The notes: generated by a model not told the origin, from the sequence alone. A DNA stretch of 64,000 nt from Kosakonia sacchari (GCA_900109485.1 FOAY01000001.1:43439-107438), one strand, 5' to 3'; shown: positions 29,663 through 39,716, counted from the first letter of the stretch. Numbers and translations: made by a program.

Positions 29663-29950
29663 ATGGAAAACCATTTTGGTAAAGGTTTAATGGCCGGGCT
29701 GAATGCAGCACAGGCGGATAGCGCCAGCAATGTGGCGCATTTCTGCCCGGACTATAAGCGGGGTTTTGTCCTTGGGTTTTCGCACCGCATGTTTGAAAAG
29801 ACAGGCGATCGACAACTCAGCGCGTGGGAAGCAGGCATTCTCACTCGCCGCTACGGGTTGGATAAAGAGATGGTGATGGACTTCTTTCGCGAGAATCACT
29901 CCAGCACGGTGATCCGATTTTTTATGGCGGGATACCGCCTCGAAACATAA
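29663..29950 (+). CDS. yghW: DUF2623 protein YghW
   Basis: Small cytoplasmic protein of unknown function (95 aa, as in K-12). The conserved blocks are [45 protein letters not shown] and [10 protein letters not shown]. The start at 29663 is preferred over the in-frame GTG at 29654 because AGGGGTG lies 7-13 bases upstream. Located before hybO, as in E. coli. Confidence 0.92.
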   Translation: MENHFGKGLMAGLNAAQADSASNVAHFCPDYKRGFVLGFSHRMFEKTGDRQLSAWEAGILTRRYGLDKEMVMDFFRENHSSTVIRFFMAGYRLET

Positions 29951-29986
29951 CAATACGCTTCGCTCAATATGTAGTTCTCTTTTGTG

Positions 29987-30025
29987 AAGGTCACTTTTGT
30001 CGAGGGTGACTTTCATTTTTTTTTG
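29987..30025 (+). terminator. Terminator after yghW
   Basis: AAGGTCAC (29987-29994) pairs with GTGACTTT (30006-30013, one G-T pair) and is followed by CA and a run of nine T residues. Confidence 0.75.
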
Positions 30026-30193
30026 TTCATTTGTGCCCTAATACCCCTACACCCAGTCCGTGTAATGTAATCCCCGTCTCATTTTTGCATAATGCCCCTG
30101 ATTTTTATGTGCTTAATTGTCGGAGCGATCGCAGCACTCTTCTTCCTGTTGGATGGAGAATATTCTTAGTTCGGGCTGAGGAATAAAAAATAA

Positions 30194-31312
30194 ATGGCAG
30201 GAGATAATTTACATTTAGCATCCCAGGGTGTGAGTCGTCGTGATTTTATGAAGCTGTGTGCCGCGCTGGCGGCCACGATGGGGCTGAGCGGCAAGGCGGC
30301 CGCAGAGATGGCAGAAGCCATCAGCCATCCGCAACGTCCTCCGGTTGTCTGGATTGGTGCGCAGGAGTGCACCGGATGTACCGAATCGCTGCTTCGCGCC
30401 ACTCATCCCACCGTTGAAAACCTTGTGCTGGAAACCATTTCGCTGGAGTACCACGAAGTGCTTTCCGCCGCGTTCGGGCATCAGGCTGAAGAGAACAAAC
30501 ACCATGCGCTGGAGCAGTATAAAGGCCAGTACGTGTTGGTGGTTGACGGCTCCATTCCGATGAAAGACGGTGGTATTTATTGCATGGTGGCCGGCGAGCC
30601 TATTGTTGACCATATTCGCAAGGCGGCAGAAAACGCCGCCGCCATTATCGCGATTGGTTCCTGCGCCGCCTGGGGCGGTGTGGCGGCGGCAGGGGTGAAT
30701 CCTACCGGCGCGGTCAGTTTGCAGGCGGTGTTGCCGGGGAAAACGGTGATTAATATTCCTGGCTGTCCGCCGAACCCACAAAATTTCCTCGCTACCGTGG
30801 CGCATCTCATCACCTTTGGCAAACCCCCGGCGCTGGACAGCAAAAACCGGCCCGCGTTTGCTTACGGGCGCTTGATCCACGAACACTGCGAACGCCGCCC
30901 ACACTTTGATGCCGGACGTTTTGCAAAAGAGTTCGGCGATGCCGGGCACCGGCAGGGCTGGTGTCTTTATCACCTCGGCTGTAAAGGCCCGGAAACCTGG
31001 GGTAACTGCTCGACGTTACAGTTCTGCGATGTTGGTGGCGCATGGCCAGTTGCTATCGGTCACCCTTGTTACGGCTGTAATGAAGAAGGCGTTGGCTTTC
31101 ATAAAGGCATCTCTCAGCTTGCCCATGTCGAAAATCCCACACCGCGCGCTGAAAAACCCGACGTGCAACTGAAAGAGGGCGGCACGGTGTCAGCAACGGC
31201 CGTCGGCCTGCTGGGTGGCGTAGTCGGTCTGGTGGCGGGCGTTGGCGTGATGACGGTGCGCGAGCTGGGGCGGCAACAGAAGAAAAACGACGCTGATTCG
31301 CAGGGAGAATAG
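30194..31312 (+). CDS. hybO: Hydrogenase-2 small subunit HybO
   Basis: Iron-sulfur subunit (372 aa) of the membrane-bound [NiFe] hydrogenase 2, which oxidises H2 to quinone or evolves H2 depending on redox state. The Tat signal [18 protein letters not shown] exports the HybO-HybC complex. Cluster-binding cysteines are seen in [41 protein letters not shown] and [11 protein letters not shown]-terminal helix ([19 protein letters not shown]) anchors it to the membrane. First gene of hybOABCDEFG. GGAATAAAAAATAA precedes the ATG; no clear FNR site was located by eye. Confidence 0.97.
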   Translation: MAGDNLHLASQGVSRRDFMKLCAALAATMGLSGKAAAEMAEAISHPQRPPVVWIGAQECTGCTESLLRATHPTVENLVLETISLEYHEVLSAAFGHQAEENKHHALEQYKGQYVLVVDGSIPMKDGGIYCMVAGEPIVDHIRKAAENAAAIIAIGSCAAWGGVAAAGVNPTGAVSLQAVLPGKTVINIPGCPPNPQNFLATVAHLITFGKPPALDSKNRPAFAYGRLIHEHCERRPHFDAGRFAKEFGDAGHRQGWCLYHLGCKGPETWGNCSTLQFCDVGGAWPVAIGHPCYGCNEEGVGFHKGISQLAHVENPTPRAEKPDVQLKEGGTVSATAVGLLGGVVGLVAGVGVMTVRELGRQQKKNDADSQGE

Positions 31313-31314
31313 CC

Positions 31315-32295
31315 GTGAACAGACGTGATTTTCTCAAAGTGGCGTCCGGCGGGGCGCTGCTGGTGGGGGGATCGTCCGCCAGTTTTGCCGCTGCGCAAAA
31401 CCGACCGCCGATCCCCGGAGCGCTGGGAATGCTATATGACTCGACGCTCTGTGTCGGCTGCCAGGCCTGCGTTTCACGCTGCCAGGCGATCAACTCGCCG
31501 GTGCCTAACCCGCAGGGTGAACAAACCTGGTCGAACAACGACAAACTCTCTCCGTATACCAACAACATTATTCAGGTCTGGCACAGCGGTAACGGGCAAA
31601 ACAAAGACCAGGCCGAAAATGGCTATGCCTACATCAAAAAGCAGTGCATGCACTGCGTGGATGCTAACTGCGTGTCGGTCTGCCCGGTACAGGCGCTGAA
31701 GAAAGACGCCGTCACCGGCATTGTTCACTACAACCCGGATGTCTGTACCGGCTGCCGCTACTGTATGGTCGCCTGTCCTTTCGACGTGCCGAAATATGAT
31801 TACGACAACCCGTTCGGCCAGATCCACAAATGCCAGCTCTGCAATCAGAAAGGCGTCGAGCGCCTTGATAAAGGCGAGCTTCCCGGCTGCGTGGAAGTTT
31901 GCCCGGCAGGGGCGGTGATTTACGGCACCCGCGAGGAGTTGCTGGCCGAAGCCAAAAAACGCCTCACGCTGAAGCCGGGTTCCGAATATCGCTATCCCCG
32001 TCAGACGCTGCATGCCGACGATGTTTACCTTCACGATGTCCCGCACTATTACCCGCACTTATACGGCGAGAAAGAGGGCGGCGGCACGCAGGTGCTGGTG
32101 CTGACAGGCGTGCCTTATACGGATCTTGGTTTACCGGCGCTGGACTCCCTGGCGACCGGCGCGCGATCCGAACACGTTCAGCATACGGTGTACAAAGGCA
32201 TGATGTTGCCGCTGGCGGTGCTGGCAGGTCTGACGGCGCTGGTGCGGCGCAATACGAAGAATGAGCACCACGAGGAGGATGACCATGAGTCATGA
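31315..32295 (+). CDS. hybA: Hydrogenase-2 ferredoxin-type subunit HybA
   Basis: Periplasmic electron-transfer subunit (326 aa). The Tat signal is [18 protein letters not shown]. Four cysteine clusters bind [4Fe-4S]: [37 protein letters not shown], and CQLC with CVEVCP. A C-terminal hydrophobic helix ([13 protein letters not shown]) follows. It passes electrons from HybO to the quinone through HybB. It starts 2 bp after hybO stops and overlaps hybB by 11 bp. Confidence 0.97.
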   Translation: MNRRDFLKVASGGALLVGGSSASFAAAQNRPPIPGALGMLYDSTLCVGCQACVSRCQAINSPVPNPQGEQTWSNNDKLSPYTNNIIQVWHSGNGQNKDQAENGYAYIKKQCMHCVDANCVSVCPVQALKKDAVTGIVHYNPDVCTGCRYCMVACPFDVPKYDYDNPFGQIHKCQLCNQKGVERLDKGELPGCVEVCPAGAVIYGTREELLAEAKKRLTLKPGSEYRYPRQTLHADDVYLHDVPHYYPHLYGEKEGGGTQVLVLTGVPYTDLGLPALDSLATGARSEHVQHTVYKGMMLPLAVLAGLTALVRRNTKNEHHEEDDHES

Positions 32296-33457
32296 TCCAC
32301 AAGCCATGGGCGGTAAGCTGCTGAGCAAACCCGTGCTACTGTTCGCCCCGCTGATCGTGCTGTGCGCGATCTTTATTCTCAAACGTCTGATCTTCGGCCT
32401 TGGATCGGTCTCGGATCTGAACGGCGGTTATCCGTGGGGGATCTGGATCGCCTTCGACCTGCTGATCGGCACCGGCTTCGCCTGCGGTGGCTGGGCGCTG
32501 GCGTGGGCGGTCTATGTCTTCAACCGCGGCGATTATCATCCGCTGGTGCGTCCGGCGCTGCTGTGCAGCCTGTTCGGTTACTCGCTGGGTGGGTTATCCA
32601 TCACCATTGATGTTGGCCGTTACTGGAATCTGCCCTATTTCTACATTCCCGGATACTTCAACGTTAATTCGGTGCTGTTCGAAACGGCCGTCTGTATGAC
32701 CATCTATATCGGCGTGATGGCGCTGGAATTTGCGCCTGCGCTGCTGGAAAGGCTCGGCTGGAAGGTTTCGCTGCGCCGCCTGAATAAGGTGATGTTTTTT
32801 ATCATCGCCCTTGGCGCGCTGTTGCCGACGATGCACCAGTCATCGATGGGATCGCTGATGATTGCCGCCGGATACAAAGTTTATCCGCTGTGGCAAAGCT
32901 ACGAAATGCTGCCGCTCTTCTCACTGCTGACCGCTTTTATTATGGGCTTTTCGATCGTTATCTTTGAAGGCTCCTTAATGCAGGCCAGCCTGCGCGGCAA
33001 CGGCCCGAATGAGAAGCGCCTGTTCAATAAACTGATGGGCGTGATAAGCGTTCTGCTGGCGCTGTTCCTGCTGCTGCGCGTCGGTGAAATCAGCTGGCGC
33101 GGCAAGTGGCATTACGCATTCGCCGGGGATTTTTACAGCCTGATATTCTGGCTGGAACTGGCGCTGCTGGCCTTCCCGCTGCTGGCGCTGCGCATTTCCC
33201 GCTGGCGCAACGATTCCCGCGTTCTGTTCCTGGCTGCTCTCAGCATGCTGTTAGGTTGCGCGCTGTGGCGGCTCTCCTATTCGCTGCTGGCGTTCAATCC
33301 CGGCAACGGATACGGCTACTTCCCGACCGGGGAGGAGCTGTTGATCTCTATTGGTTTTGTGGCAATTGAAGTTTGTGCATACATCTTACTCATACGTCTG
33401 TTGCCGATTATTCCTCCGTTAAAAACACCTGCGCGACATGAGGCGAGCGAAGCATGA
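32285..33457 (+). CDS. hybB: Hydrogenase-2 integral membrane subunit HybB
   Basis: NrfD-family quinone-interacting membrane protein (390 aa) with about ten transmembrane helices. Conserved blocks include [55 protein letters not shown] and [12 protein letters not shown]. The frame extends to 32261; the ATG at 32285 gives the known MSHDPQ start, with GAGGATGA upstream. It contributes to proton-motive coupling of H2/quinone chemistry. Confidence 0.96.
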   Translation: MSHDPQAMGGKLLSKPVLLFAPLIVLCAIFILKRLIFGLGSVSDLNGGYPWGIWIAFDLLIGTGFACGGWALAWAVYVFNRGDYHPLVRPALLCSLFGYSLGGLSITIDVGRYWNLPYFYIPGYFNVNSVLFETAVCMTIYIGVMALEFAPALLERLGWKVSLRRLNKVMFFIIALGALLPTMHQSSMGSLMIAAGYKVYPLWQSYEMLPLFSLLTAFIMGFSIVIFEGSLMQASLRGNGPNEKRLFNKLMGVISVLLALFLLLRVGEISWRGKWHYAFAGDFYSLIFWLELALLAFPLLALRISRWRNDSRVLFLAALSMLLGCALWRLSYSLLAFNPGNGYGYFPTGEELLISIGFVAIEVCAYILLIRLLPIIPPLKTPARHEASEA

Positions 33458-35157
33458 GTCAACGTATCACCATCGATCCGGTGACCCGCATTGAGGGTCA
33501 TTTACGCATTGATTGCGAAATTGAAAACGGCGTCGTATCAAAGGCCTGGTCATCGGGAACCATGTGGCGCGGAATGGAAGAGATTGTGAAGGATCGCGAT
33601 CCGCGCGATGCCTGGATCATCATGCAGCGTATTTGTGGCGTGTGTACCACCATTCACGCGATCGCTTCGGTGCGGGCAGTAGAAAGTGCGCTGAAGGTCA
33701 ATGTGCCGCTGAATGCGCAGTACATCCGCAATATTATTCTTGCCGCGCACTCGATCCACGATCACATCGTCCACTTTTATCAGCTCTCGGCGCTCGACTG
33801 GGTGGATATCACCTCGGCGTTGCAGGCCGATCCGGCAAAAGCCGCCGCGCTGCTGCACGGGATCTCTGACTGGCCGCTGAACAGCGAAGGCGAGTTCAAA
33901 GCGGTGCAGGATAAGATCAAAGCTTTGGTCGCCAGCGGCCAGTTGGGTATTTTTGCCAACGGTTACTGGGGACATCCGGCAATGAAGTTGCCGCCGGAAG
34001 TGAACCTGATAGCTGTCGCACACTACCTGCAAGCGCTGGAGTGCCAGCGCGATGCTAACCGCATTGTGGCGCTGCTCGGCGGCAAGTCGCCGCATATCCA
34101 GAACCTGGCGGTCGGCGGTGTCGCCAACCCGATCAACCTTGACAGCATTGAAGTGCTGAACCTTGAACGCCTGATGTACCTGAAGTCGTTTATCGATCGC
34201 CTCGAGGGCTTTATTGAGCAGGTTTATAAAGTTGATACCGCCGTCATTGCCGCGTTCTATCCCGAGTGGTTGTCGCTCGGCAAAGGCGCGGTGAATTACC
34301 TCAGCACGCCGGAATTTCCCACCGATGCGAACAACGGCAGCTTCCTGTTCCCCGGCGGGTATATCGAAAACGCCGATCTCAGCACCTTCCGGGCGATCAC
34401 CACCGGTGACGATCCGTTTATGGTGAAAGGGATCCAGGAGAGCGCGAAACACGCGTGGTACAAAGACGAGGCGCCGCAGGAGCCGTGGCAGGGCACGACA
34501 TTGCCGCAGTACACCGGCTGGCAGGAAGAGGGCAAATATTCCTGGGTGAAATCGCCCACCTTTTACGGCAAAACGGTGGAAGTGGGTCCGCTGGCCAATA
34601 TGCTCTGCAAACTGGCAGCGAAACACGAAACCACCGCGACGAAGCTGAATGATATTGTCGCTATCTACCAGAAATTAACCGGCAAAACGATCGGCGTGGC
34701 GCAGCTACATTCAACGCTGGGGCGCATTATTGGCCGCACCGTTCACGCCTGCGAACTGCACGGCGTGCTGCAAAATCAGTATCAGGCGCTGATCGATAAT
34801 ATCGGCAAAGGCGACACGCAGACCTATGCGAAAACCGACATTCCGCAGAGCGGCGAGTTTAAAGGCGTCGGCTTTCTGGAAGCGCCGCGCGGCATGCTTT
34901 CCCACTGGGTGGTGATCAAAGACGGTAAAATCGCCAACTATCAGGCGGTTGTGCCATCGACCTGGAATGCCGGGCCGCGCAACTTTAATGATGACGCCGG
35001 GCCGTACGAACTGTCGCTGGTGGGCACACCGGTTGCGGACGTGCAAAAACCGCTGGAAGTGGTGCGCACCGTGCATTCGTTCGATCCCTGTATGTCCTGC
35101 GCAGTGCATGTGCTGGACGCGGACGGCAATGACGTTGTGTCGGTGAAGGTGCTGTGA
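33454..35157 (+). CDS. hybC: Hydrogenase-2 large subunit HybC
   Basis: Catalytic [NiFe] subunit (567 aa). The Ni-Fe site cysteines are in RICGVCTT near residue 61 and in DPCMSCAVH near the C-terminus. The 15-residue tail after that His (VLDADGNDVVSVKVL) is the maturation peptide removed by HybD after metal insertion. Starts with a 4-bp overlap (ATGA) with hybB. It has no signal peptide, being exported with HybO. Confidence 0.98.
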   Translation: MSQRITIDPVTRIEGHLRIDCEIENGVVSKAWSSGTMWRGMEEIVKDRDPRDAWIIMQRICGVCTTIHAIASVRAVESALKVNVPLNAQYIRNIILAAHSIHDHIVHFYQLSALDWVDITSALQADPAKAAALLHGISDWPLNSEGEFKAVQDKIKALVASGQLGIFANGYWGHPAMKLPPEVNLIAVAHYLQALECQRDANRIVALLGGKSPHIQNLAVGGVANPINLDSIEVLNLERLMYLKSFIDRLEGFIEQVYKVDTAVIAAFYPEWLSLGKGAVNYLSTPEFPTDANNGSFLFPGGYIENADLSTFRAITTGDDPFMVKGIQESAKHAWYKDEAPQEPWQGTTLPQYTGWQEEGKYSWVKSPTFYGKTVEVGPLANMLCKLAAKHETTATKLNDIVAIYQKLTGKTIGVAQLHSTLGRIIGRTVHACELHGVLQNQYQALIDNIGKGDTQTYAKTDIPQSGEFKGVGFLEAPRGMLSHWVVIKDGKIANYQAVVPSTWNAGPRNFNDDAGPYELSLVGTPVADVQKPLEVVRTVHSFDPCMSCAVHVLDADGNDVVSVKVL

Positions 35158-35654
35158 TGTCGATTTTAGTGCTGGGCGTCGGCAACATTTTATTGACCGA
35201 CGAAGCGATTGGCGTACGGGTTGTGGAAGCGCTGGCGCAGCGCTTCCATCTGCCGGAAGAGGTTGAAGCGCTGGATGGCGGTACCGCCGGAATGGAGCTG
35301 CTCGACGCGATGGCTAACCGCGATCACCTGATTATTGCCGACGCGATCGTCAGCCGGAAAAGCGAGCCTGGAAGGGTCATCATCCTGCGTGATGACGAAG
35401 TGCCGACGCTGTTCAGCAATAAAATTTCTCCGCACCAGTTAGGGCTGGCGGACGTACTGTCGGCGCTGCGTTTTACCGGTGAGTTTCCGGCGAAACTGAC
35501 GCTGATTGGCGTTACGCCAGCCTCGCTGGAGCCGCATATCGGCATGACGCCGGTGGTGGAAGCCTGCCTTGATAGCGCGCTGGCGGCGGTGATTGATGCA
35601 TTGGCTGAATCCGGCGTTGTGCTGACGCCACGGGAGGCTGCTCATGCACAATGA
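35157..35654 (+). CDS. hybD: Hydrogenase-2 maturation endopeptidase HybD
   Basis: Nickel-sensing aspartic-type endopeptidase (165 aa) that trims the HybC C-terminus. The metal-binding residues Glu16 in TDEAIGVR, Asp62 in ADAIVS and His93 in SPHQLGL are in the right places. An in-frame GTG (35154) precedes, but the ATG at 35157 overlapping the hybC TGA matches the known N-terminus. Confidence 0.95.
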   Translation: MSILVLGVGNILLTDEAIGVRVVEALAQRFHLPEEVEALDGGTAGMELLDAMANRDHLIIADAIVSRKSEPGRVIILRDDEVPTLFSNKISPHQLGLADVLSALRFTGEFPAKLTLIGVTPASLEPHIGMTPVVEACLDSALAAVIDALAESGVVLTPREAAHAQ

Positions 35655-36126
35655 TGAATTGCCAGGATTTGACGTTTCGCCGCACCGCGAAGTGCAGCTG
35701 GCTTTTAAGGCGATTGCCGCCCATGAAATGCAGGGGCTGCCGTTTGTGCATCCGCAAATGGACGTGTACGCCACGCCGTTTACTCTGTTTGAAAACCAGT
35801 GGCTTGGCTGCGTGCTGACGCCGTGGATGCTGAGCTTGCACATCTATCCCGGCCCACAGCAATGCTGGCCGGTGCGGCGCGTCAGCGAGCGGCTGGGGTT
35901 GCAACTGCCCTACGGCGAGATGACCTTTACCGTTGGCGAATTACCGGCGCTGGGGCAGTATCTGAGTTGCTCCTTGATGTCGCCATTAACGCCCGATCTC
36001 AGCCCGCAGCAGGGCGTACAACTGGCGGATAACTGCCTGAAGATGGTGCTCTCGCTACCGGTCACGGATGCCAGCGTAAGCCGCCGCGCGCTGCTGTTCG
36101 GCCAGCGAGGCGCGCAGCATGCATGA
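35644..36126 (+). CDS. hybE: Hydrogenase-2 chaperone HybE
   Basis: Cytosolic chaperone (160 aa) that binds the HybO Tat signal and prevents premature export before HybC is matured. Conserved features are TLFENQWLGCVLTPWMLSLHIYPGP and GEMTFTVGELPALGQYLSCSLMSPL. It overlaps hybD by 11 bp and hybF by 8 bp. Confidence 0.94.
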   Translation: MHNDELPGFDVSPHREVQLAFKAIAAHEMQGLPFVHPQMDVYATPFTLFENQWLGCVLTPWMLSLHIYPGPQQCWPVRRVSERLGLQLPYGEMTFTVGELPALGQYLSCSLMSPLTPDLSPQQGVQLADNCLKMVLSLPVTDASVSRRALLFGQRGAQHA

Positions 36127-36457
36127 GTTATCGCTGTGCCAGAATGCGGTAGAAATTATCGAACAGCAGGCGAAGCAGCACGGCGCGCAGCGCGTGACCG
36201 GCGTCTGGCTGGAAATCGGCGCGCTGGCCTGTATCGAAGAGAGCGCCCTGCGGTTCGGTTTCGATATTGCCTGTCGCGATACGCTGGCACAGGGATGCAC
36301 GCTGCATATCATCCATAAACCCGCCCAGGCGTGGTGCTGGAACTGTAGCGCGTCGGTAGAGATCACCCGGCACGATGAATGTCCGCGCTGTCACTGCCCG
36401 ACGTTGCATATTGAGCACAGCGACGGCGTGCAGATCAAAAGTATTGAAGTGGAGTAA
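36119..36457 (+). CDS. hybF: Hydrogenase nickel-insertion protein HybF (HypA family)
   Basis: Accessory protein (112 aa) that delivers nickel to hydrogenase large subunits with HypB. MHELSLCQ at the start contains the Ni-binding His2. The zinc site is CWNC (about residue 73) with CPRCHCP. HybF is the HypA paralogue acting on hydrogenases 1 and 2. Confidence 0.95.
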   Translation: MHELSLCQNAVEIIEQQAKQHGAQRVTGVWLEIGALACIEESALRFGFDIACRDTLAQGCTLHIIHKPAQAWCWNCSASVEITRHDECPRCHCPTLHIEHSDGVQIKSIEVE

Positions 36458-36464
36458 GGCAACG

Positions 36465-36716
36465 ATGTGTATAGGCGTACCGGGCCAGGTGGTGGCCGTT
36501 GGCGACGATTTTCATCAACTGGCGCAGGTTGATGTGTGTGGTGTGCGCCGCGATGTCAATATTGCGCTGGTGTGCGAAGAATCGCCGCGCCAATTGCTCG
36601 GCCAGTGGGTGCTGGTGCATGTTGGCTTTGCCATGAGCATTATTGACGAGCAGGAGGCGCTGGCGACGCTTGCGGCGCTTCGACAAATGGAGAGTGACGA
36701 GCTGGCAGCGGGATAA
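36465..36716 (+). CDS. hybG: Hydrogenase maturation chaperone HybG (HypC family)
   Basis: Small chaperone (83 aa) that carries the Fe(CN)2CO precursor with HypD and binds the HybC precursor. The essential Cys2 in [10 protein letters not shown] and the [13 protein letters not shown] block identify the HypC family. The frame is open from 36375, but the ATG at 36465 supplies the required MC N-terminus. Last gene of the hyb operon. Confidence 0.96.
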   Translation: MCIGVPGQVVAVGDDFHQLAQVDVCGVRRDVNIALVCEESPRQLLGQWVLVHVGFAMSIIDEQEALATLAALRQMESDELAAG

Positions 36717-36720
36717 GAAA

Positions 36721-36740
36721 CCGGGCGGCATTCCGCCCGG
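36721..36740. terminator. Hairpin between hybG and yghU
   Basis: CCGGGCGG and CCGCCCGG form a perfect 8-bp stem with a CATT loop between convergent genes. The minus strand continues TTTCTT; the plus strand lacks a T-run. Confidence 0.6.
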
Positions 36741-36749
36741 CGAGGAAGA

Positions 36750-37613
36750 TTAGGCGTTGCGCTTATTTTCGGTCTGCGTATCGAAATCGCTGGCGTCATG
36801 GCGCTCGTGCAGCTGCTCGTTCGGCGCGCCGAACGTACGGTTAACGATGCGACCGCGTTTCACTGCCGGGCGGGCGAAAATCTCCTGTGCCCAGCGCTGC
36901 ACATTTTTGTAGCTGCCTGCATCGAGGAATTCTGCGGCGTCATATACATTGCCAAGTACCACGTTGCCGTACCACGGCCAAATCGCCATATCGGCAATGG
37001 TGTACTCATCACCCGCAATGAATTTATGGTTGGCCAGCTGTTTATCCAGCACGTCCAACTGACGTTTGGCTTCCATGGTAAAGCGGTTGATGGCGTACTC
37101 GATTTTAACCGGCGCATAGTTGTAGAAATGGCCAAAGCCGCCGCCGAGGAACGGCGCAGAGCCCTGTAACCAGAACAGCCAGTTCAGCGTTTCCGTGCGT
37201 CCTGCCGGATCTTTTGGCAGGAAGTGGCCGAATTTCTCTGCCAGATACAGCAGGATCGCGCCGGATTCAAACACGCGCGTCGGCGGCGTCGTGCTGTGAT
37301 CGCGCAGTGCCGGGATTTTGGAGTTCGGGTTGACGTCGACAAAACCGCTGGAGAATTGATCCCCTTCGCCGATACGAATCAGCCAGGCGTCGTACTCCGC
37401 CTCGCTAACCCCTTTTGCCAGCAGTTCTTCCAGCATGATCGTGACTTTTTGACCATTCGGCGTGCCGAGCGAATAGAGCTGGAGCGGGTGTTTGCCCACC
37501 GGCAATGTTTTGTCGTGCGTCGGGCCGGAAACCGGGCGGTTGATATTTGCGAAAGCGCCGCCGCCGGATTTATCCCACGTCCAGACCTTCGGTGGCTGGT
37601 AGTTGTCTGACAT
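36750..37613 (-). CDS. yghU: Disulfide-bond oxidoreductase YghU (Nu-class GST)
   Basis: Glutathione-transferase-like enzyme (287 aa) that binds two glutathiones and shows disulfide reductase and peroxide reductase activity in E. coli. The N-terminal thioredoxin domain contains LYSLGTPNGQKVTIMLEELLA, SGFVDVNPNSKIPAL and RVFESGAILLYLAE. A helical C-terminal domain follows. Convergent with hybG, as in K-12. The K-12 neighbour gss is not next to it here. Confidence 0.95.
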   Translation of the reverse strand: MSDNYQPPKVWTWDKSGGGAFANINRPVSGPTHDKTLPVGKHPLQLYSLGTPNGQKVTIMLEELLAKGVSEAEYDAWLIRIGEGDQFSSGFVDVNPNSKIPALRDHSTTPPTRVFESGAILLYLAEKFGHFLPKDPAGRTETLNWLFWLQGSAPFLGGGFGHFYNYAPVKIEYAINRFTMEAKRQLDVLDKQLANHKFIAGDEYTIADMAIWPWYGNVVLGNVYDAAEFLDAGSYKNVQRWAQEIFARPAVKRGRIVNRTFGAPNEQLHERHDASDFDTQTENKRNA

Positions 37614-37672
37614 TTTGGTCCGCCTTTTCGTTAATGTGTTGAAGTGTTAAGTGAGTATAAGTGGTCGCGGGG

Positions 37673-38230
37673 TCAGGCAAGGATGCGCTGCGCCCAGACG
37701 CTGATGTCATCACCGCTGCCAAGATCGGCCTGCACCAGCCCATTGACCATAAAGGTTGGGGAAACATGAATGCCGTTCTGGCGCGCGTATTTGCAGTGCC
37801 ATTTGATTTCGCTTTGCAGCTCCGGACGAGCAAAAGCCTCTGCCAGTTGTACGCCGCTGTAGTTTTCAATGCGTTCAATAATCTGCTGCGGTGTGGCATC
37901 CATATTCGGACCGCTGCAATGATCCGTAAATTCAAACTCTTCACGATGATCGGCAACCGCGTGCAGCACCTTATACGCGGCGTTTTTGCCATCGGGCAGC
38001 GTCGAAGCTGCCAGGATGCAGCGCACAATCACACCAGAGAAGAGATGCCAGGGCTGTGATTGCAGGCGAATTTTGACCGTCACGTTCTCTTCGCCGACGG
38101 CTTCTAACAGCGCGTCCAGTTTGTTAAACGCCCGGACGGAGAAGGGGCAGGTGGGTTCGATAAAGATCTCGAAAGTCCGGGGGCCGTGGCCCCAGCTTAG
38201 CGGTGCGGCATGTAAAGGTTGTTGGCTCAT
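37673..38230 (-). CDS. DsbA-like thioredoxin-fold protein with a CPFS site
   Basis: Cytoplasmic thioredoxin-fold protein (185 aa, no signal peptide). The N-terminal strand TFEIFIEPTCPFSVRAFNKLD contains CPFS in place of a CxxC pair, a helical insert follows, and the cis-Pro region is GIHVSPTFMVNGLV. It resembles the Thioredoxin_4/DsbA-like family. With only one active-site Cys, a monothiol (glutathione-linked) mechanism is more likely than disulfide formation. ATG 38230 is chosen over the in-frame GTG at 38236 because AGGAG lies 5 bases upstream. It is co-directional with, and 59 bp upstream of, yghU, so the two may be co-transcribed. Confidence 0.75.
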   Translation of the reverse strand: MSQQPLHAAPLSWGHGPRTFEIFIEPTCPFSVRAFNKLDALLEAVGEENVTVKIRLQSQPWHLFSGVIVRCILAASTLPDGKNAAYKVLHAVADHREEFEFTDHCSGPNMDATPQQIIERIENYSGVQLAEAFARPELQSEIKWHCKYARQNGIHVSPTFMVNGLVQADLGSGDDISVWAQRILA

Positions 38231-38640
38231 GGTCACTCCTGCTGTTTTTCATTTTGTGAGAGTTTGAGAGTAGCAGCATGCAGCAGGCGTGGGGAGTTCG
38301 TTTGGCGTCGGATGCGGTTATCGTGCAGTGGTCGATGGCTATAGCATTTCCACACATGAATGTTTTAACAATAAGAAATAAACACTGCTGCAATGTACAT
38401 AATTAACTTTTAAGAGATAACTTAAATAATATTCAAATTAATAAATCCACCCTAACGTAAATTATTAATGTGATTGATCTGTATTTGCTTATTTACATTT
38501 TGTCTGTAGCGCTGATTATTTCATCATTATTTGTTATTAATCCGTTTCTCTCTGCTGTCGATAATCGTTATGAGGGTTTTTTTTCGACTCAGATCGGAGG
38601 AGTCATTAGCGAATTATCCGGGTAACCAGCAGCGGAGATA
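38231..38640. other. AT-rich intergenic region
   Basis: A 410-bp gap between divergent genes, AT-rich from about 38340 on. The only structure noted is GACTC/GAGTC flanking AGATCGGAG near 38588-38606. No gene or known RNA was recognised. Confidence 0.5.
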
Positions 38641-39132
38641 ATGATGCAGGAGATTCAGGCGATTCAGGCAGCCACGCACCTTGCCAATGCAACACAAGAA
38701 AATACGGCCACCAAAGCCGATCTACACACCACCACTGAAAGCGGAGCGGGTAACAAATCTCATCAGGATGAAAGTACCAAAGTCACGCTCTCCAGCCGCG
38801 CCGAAAGCCATAAAGAGGCGAAGGGTATAAAGGCGGAGCAGCAGCTCGAAGAAAAGAAAGAAGTCGAAAATCATCAAATTGATTATTCGCTGGCGATGAC
38901 CGGCATTCCGCAATTTGGTGGGCGTCTGGTAACGGTTGTTAAATATCCTGACGGCAGTACGGAAATGATTGACGCCTTTTCCGGCAAAAAAGTGACGCAG
39001 GAGGAATTAGACATCGCCCGCGCCGCGAAAGAAAACAGCGAACATGTGCAGCGCAAGCAGGAAGCGAAAAAGGTTGCGCAGGAAGTGCAGGAATTCACTC
39101 CCGGAGAATCACAGCCGACGGATCTGGAATAA
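38641..39132 (+). CDS. Uncharacterised hydrophilic protein
   Basis: Unrecognised 163-aa, highly charged, Glu/Lys/Gln-rich protein with no signal peptide. The first 70 residues look disordered and contain TKVTLSSRAESHKEA, like the Asp/Thr-VxLS motifs in flagellar and exported-structure proteins. A compact, conserved-looking centre (YSLAMTGIPQFGGRLVTVVKY, PDGSTEMIDAFSGKKVTQEEL) is followed by a helical charged tail. CGGAGAT lies upstream of two adjacent ATGs (38641, 38644). The function is unknown; it stands alone between AT-rich gaps. Confidence 0.6.
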   Translation: MMQEIQAIQAATHLANATQENTATKADLHTTTESGAGNKSHQDESTKVTLSSRAESHKEAKGIKAEQQLEEKKEVENHQIDYSLAMTGIPQFGGRLVTVVKYPDGSTEMIDAFSGKKVTQEELDIARAAKENSEHVQRKQEAKKVAQEVQEFTPGESQPTDLE

Positions 39133-39479
39133 TCCTCTGGCGGTAAGTCCGTAATAAAGGCAAAGGCTATTCAGAATTTATCCATAAAATATATCTTATA
39201 TGTTATGGGCGGCCTGAGCTGAATATCGTAAACGTGTTGGTGTGTATTTAGTTTAAGTCAGTATCGATGTCATTTTGCTTCAGCTATTTATTGCTGAGGA
39301 TTGCGGCTGTCTGGCGTTCGCCCGCGAGAGAAGGTACATCGCTGCTGTTTTCACTGACGGCAGAATGCACCACTTACTTAGCAGGCTTAATATTGGCTGT
39401 GTGAGGAATATGCCGGGTAAACGATGGGTTATTATGATGAAGATGAGTTGCACAACCACATTAATTATGTGGTTAATTT
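39133..39479. other. Intergenic region with a terminator-like palindrome
   Basis: No supportable gene. AACCACAT (39454-39461) and ATGTGGTT (39467-39474) form an 8-bp stem followed by AATTTTT, a weak terminator-like element. It is close to the stop of the minus-strand gene at 39480. Confidence 0.4.
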
Positions 39480-39716
39480 TTACGGTATCTGGCGTTTGGT
39501 TTTGTTGTGTTTTTCTTTGTAGTCGGCAATCGCCTGATTGATGTTTTCTGTTTCGATAACATCGACCTTTTCATCGTTAAAGAACACTTCATAGTGGCCG
39601 GATACATATTTAAATGTGAAAATTTTCCCCTGATAGCGAACGCGTCTCTCCTTGACCGACAAGCCTCTGCTGCGCATAGCCACTTTTGCCATCGTATCTA
39701 TCTTTTTATTTTTCAT
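39480..39716 (-). CDS. Small basic uncharacterised protein
   Basis: Open frame of 78 codons in an AT-rich accessory stretch. The product is very basic (about a quarter Lys/Arg) and has a plausible folded pattern: RVRYQGKIFTFKYVSGHYEVFFNDEKVDVIE with alternating strands, then a helix NINQAIADYKEKHNK. No good ribosome-binding site was found upstream of the first ATG. It may be a phage- or plasmid-derived small protein. Existence is uncertain. Confidence 0.4.
   Translation of the reverse strand: MKNKKIDTMAKVAMRSRGLSVKERRVRYQGKIFTFKYVSGHYEVFFNDEKVDVIETENINQAIADYKEKHNKTKRQIP

Noticed and set aside
33550..34626. 358-codon minus-strand frame inside hybC
   Set aside because: Antisense shadow of a high-GC, strongly expressed gene; no ribosome-binding site and no domain-like pattern.
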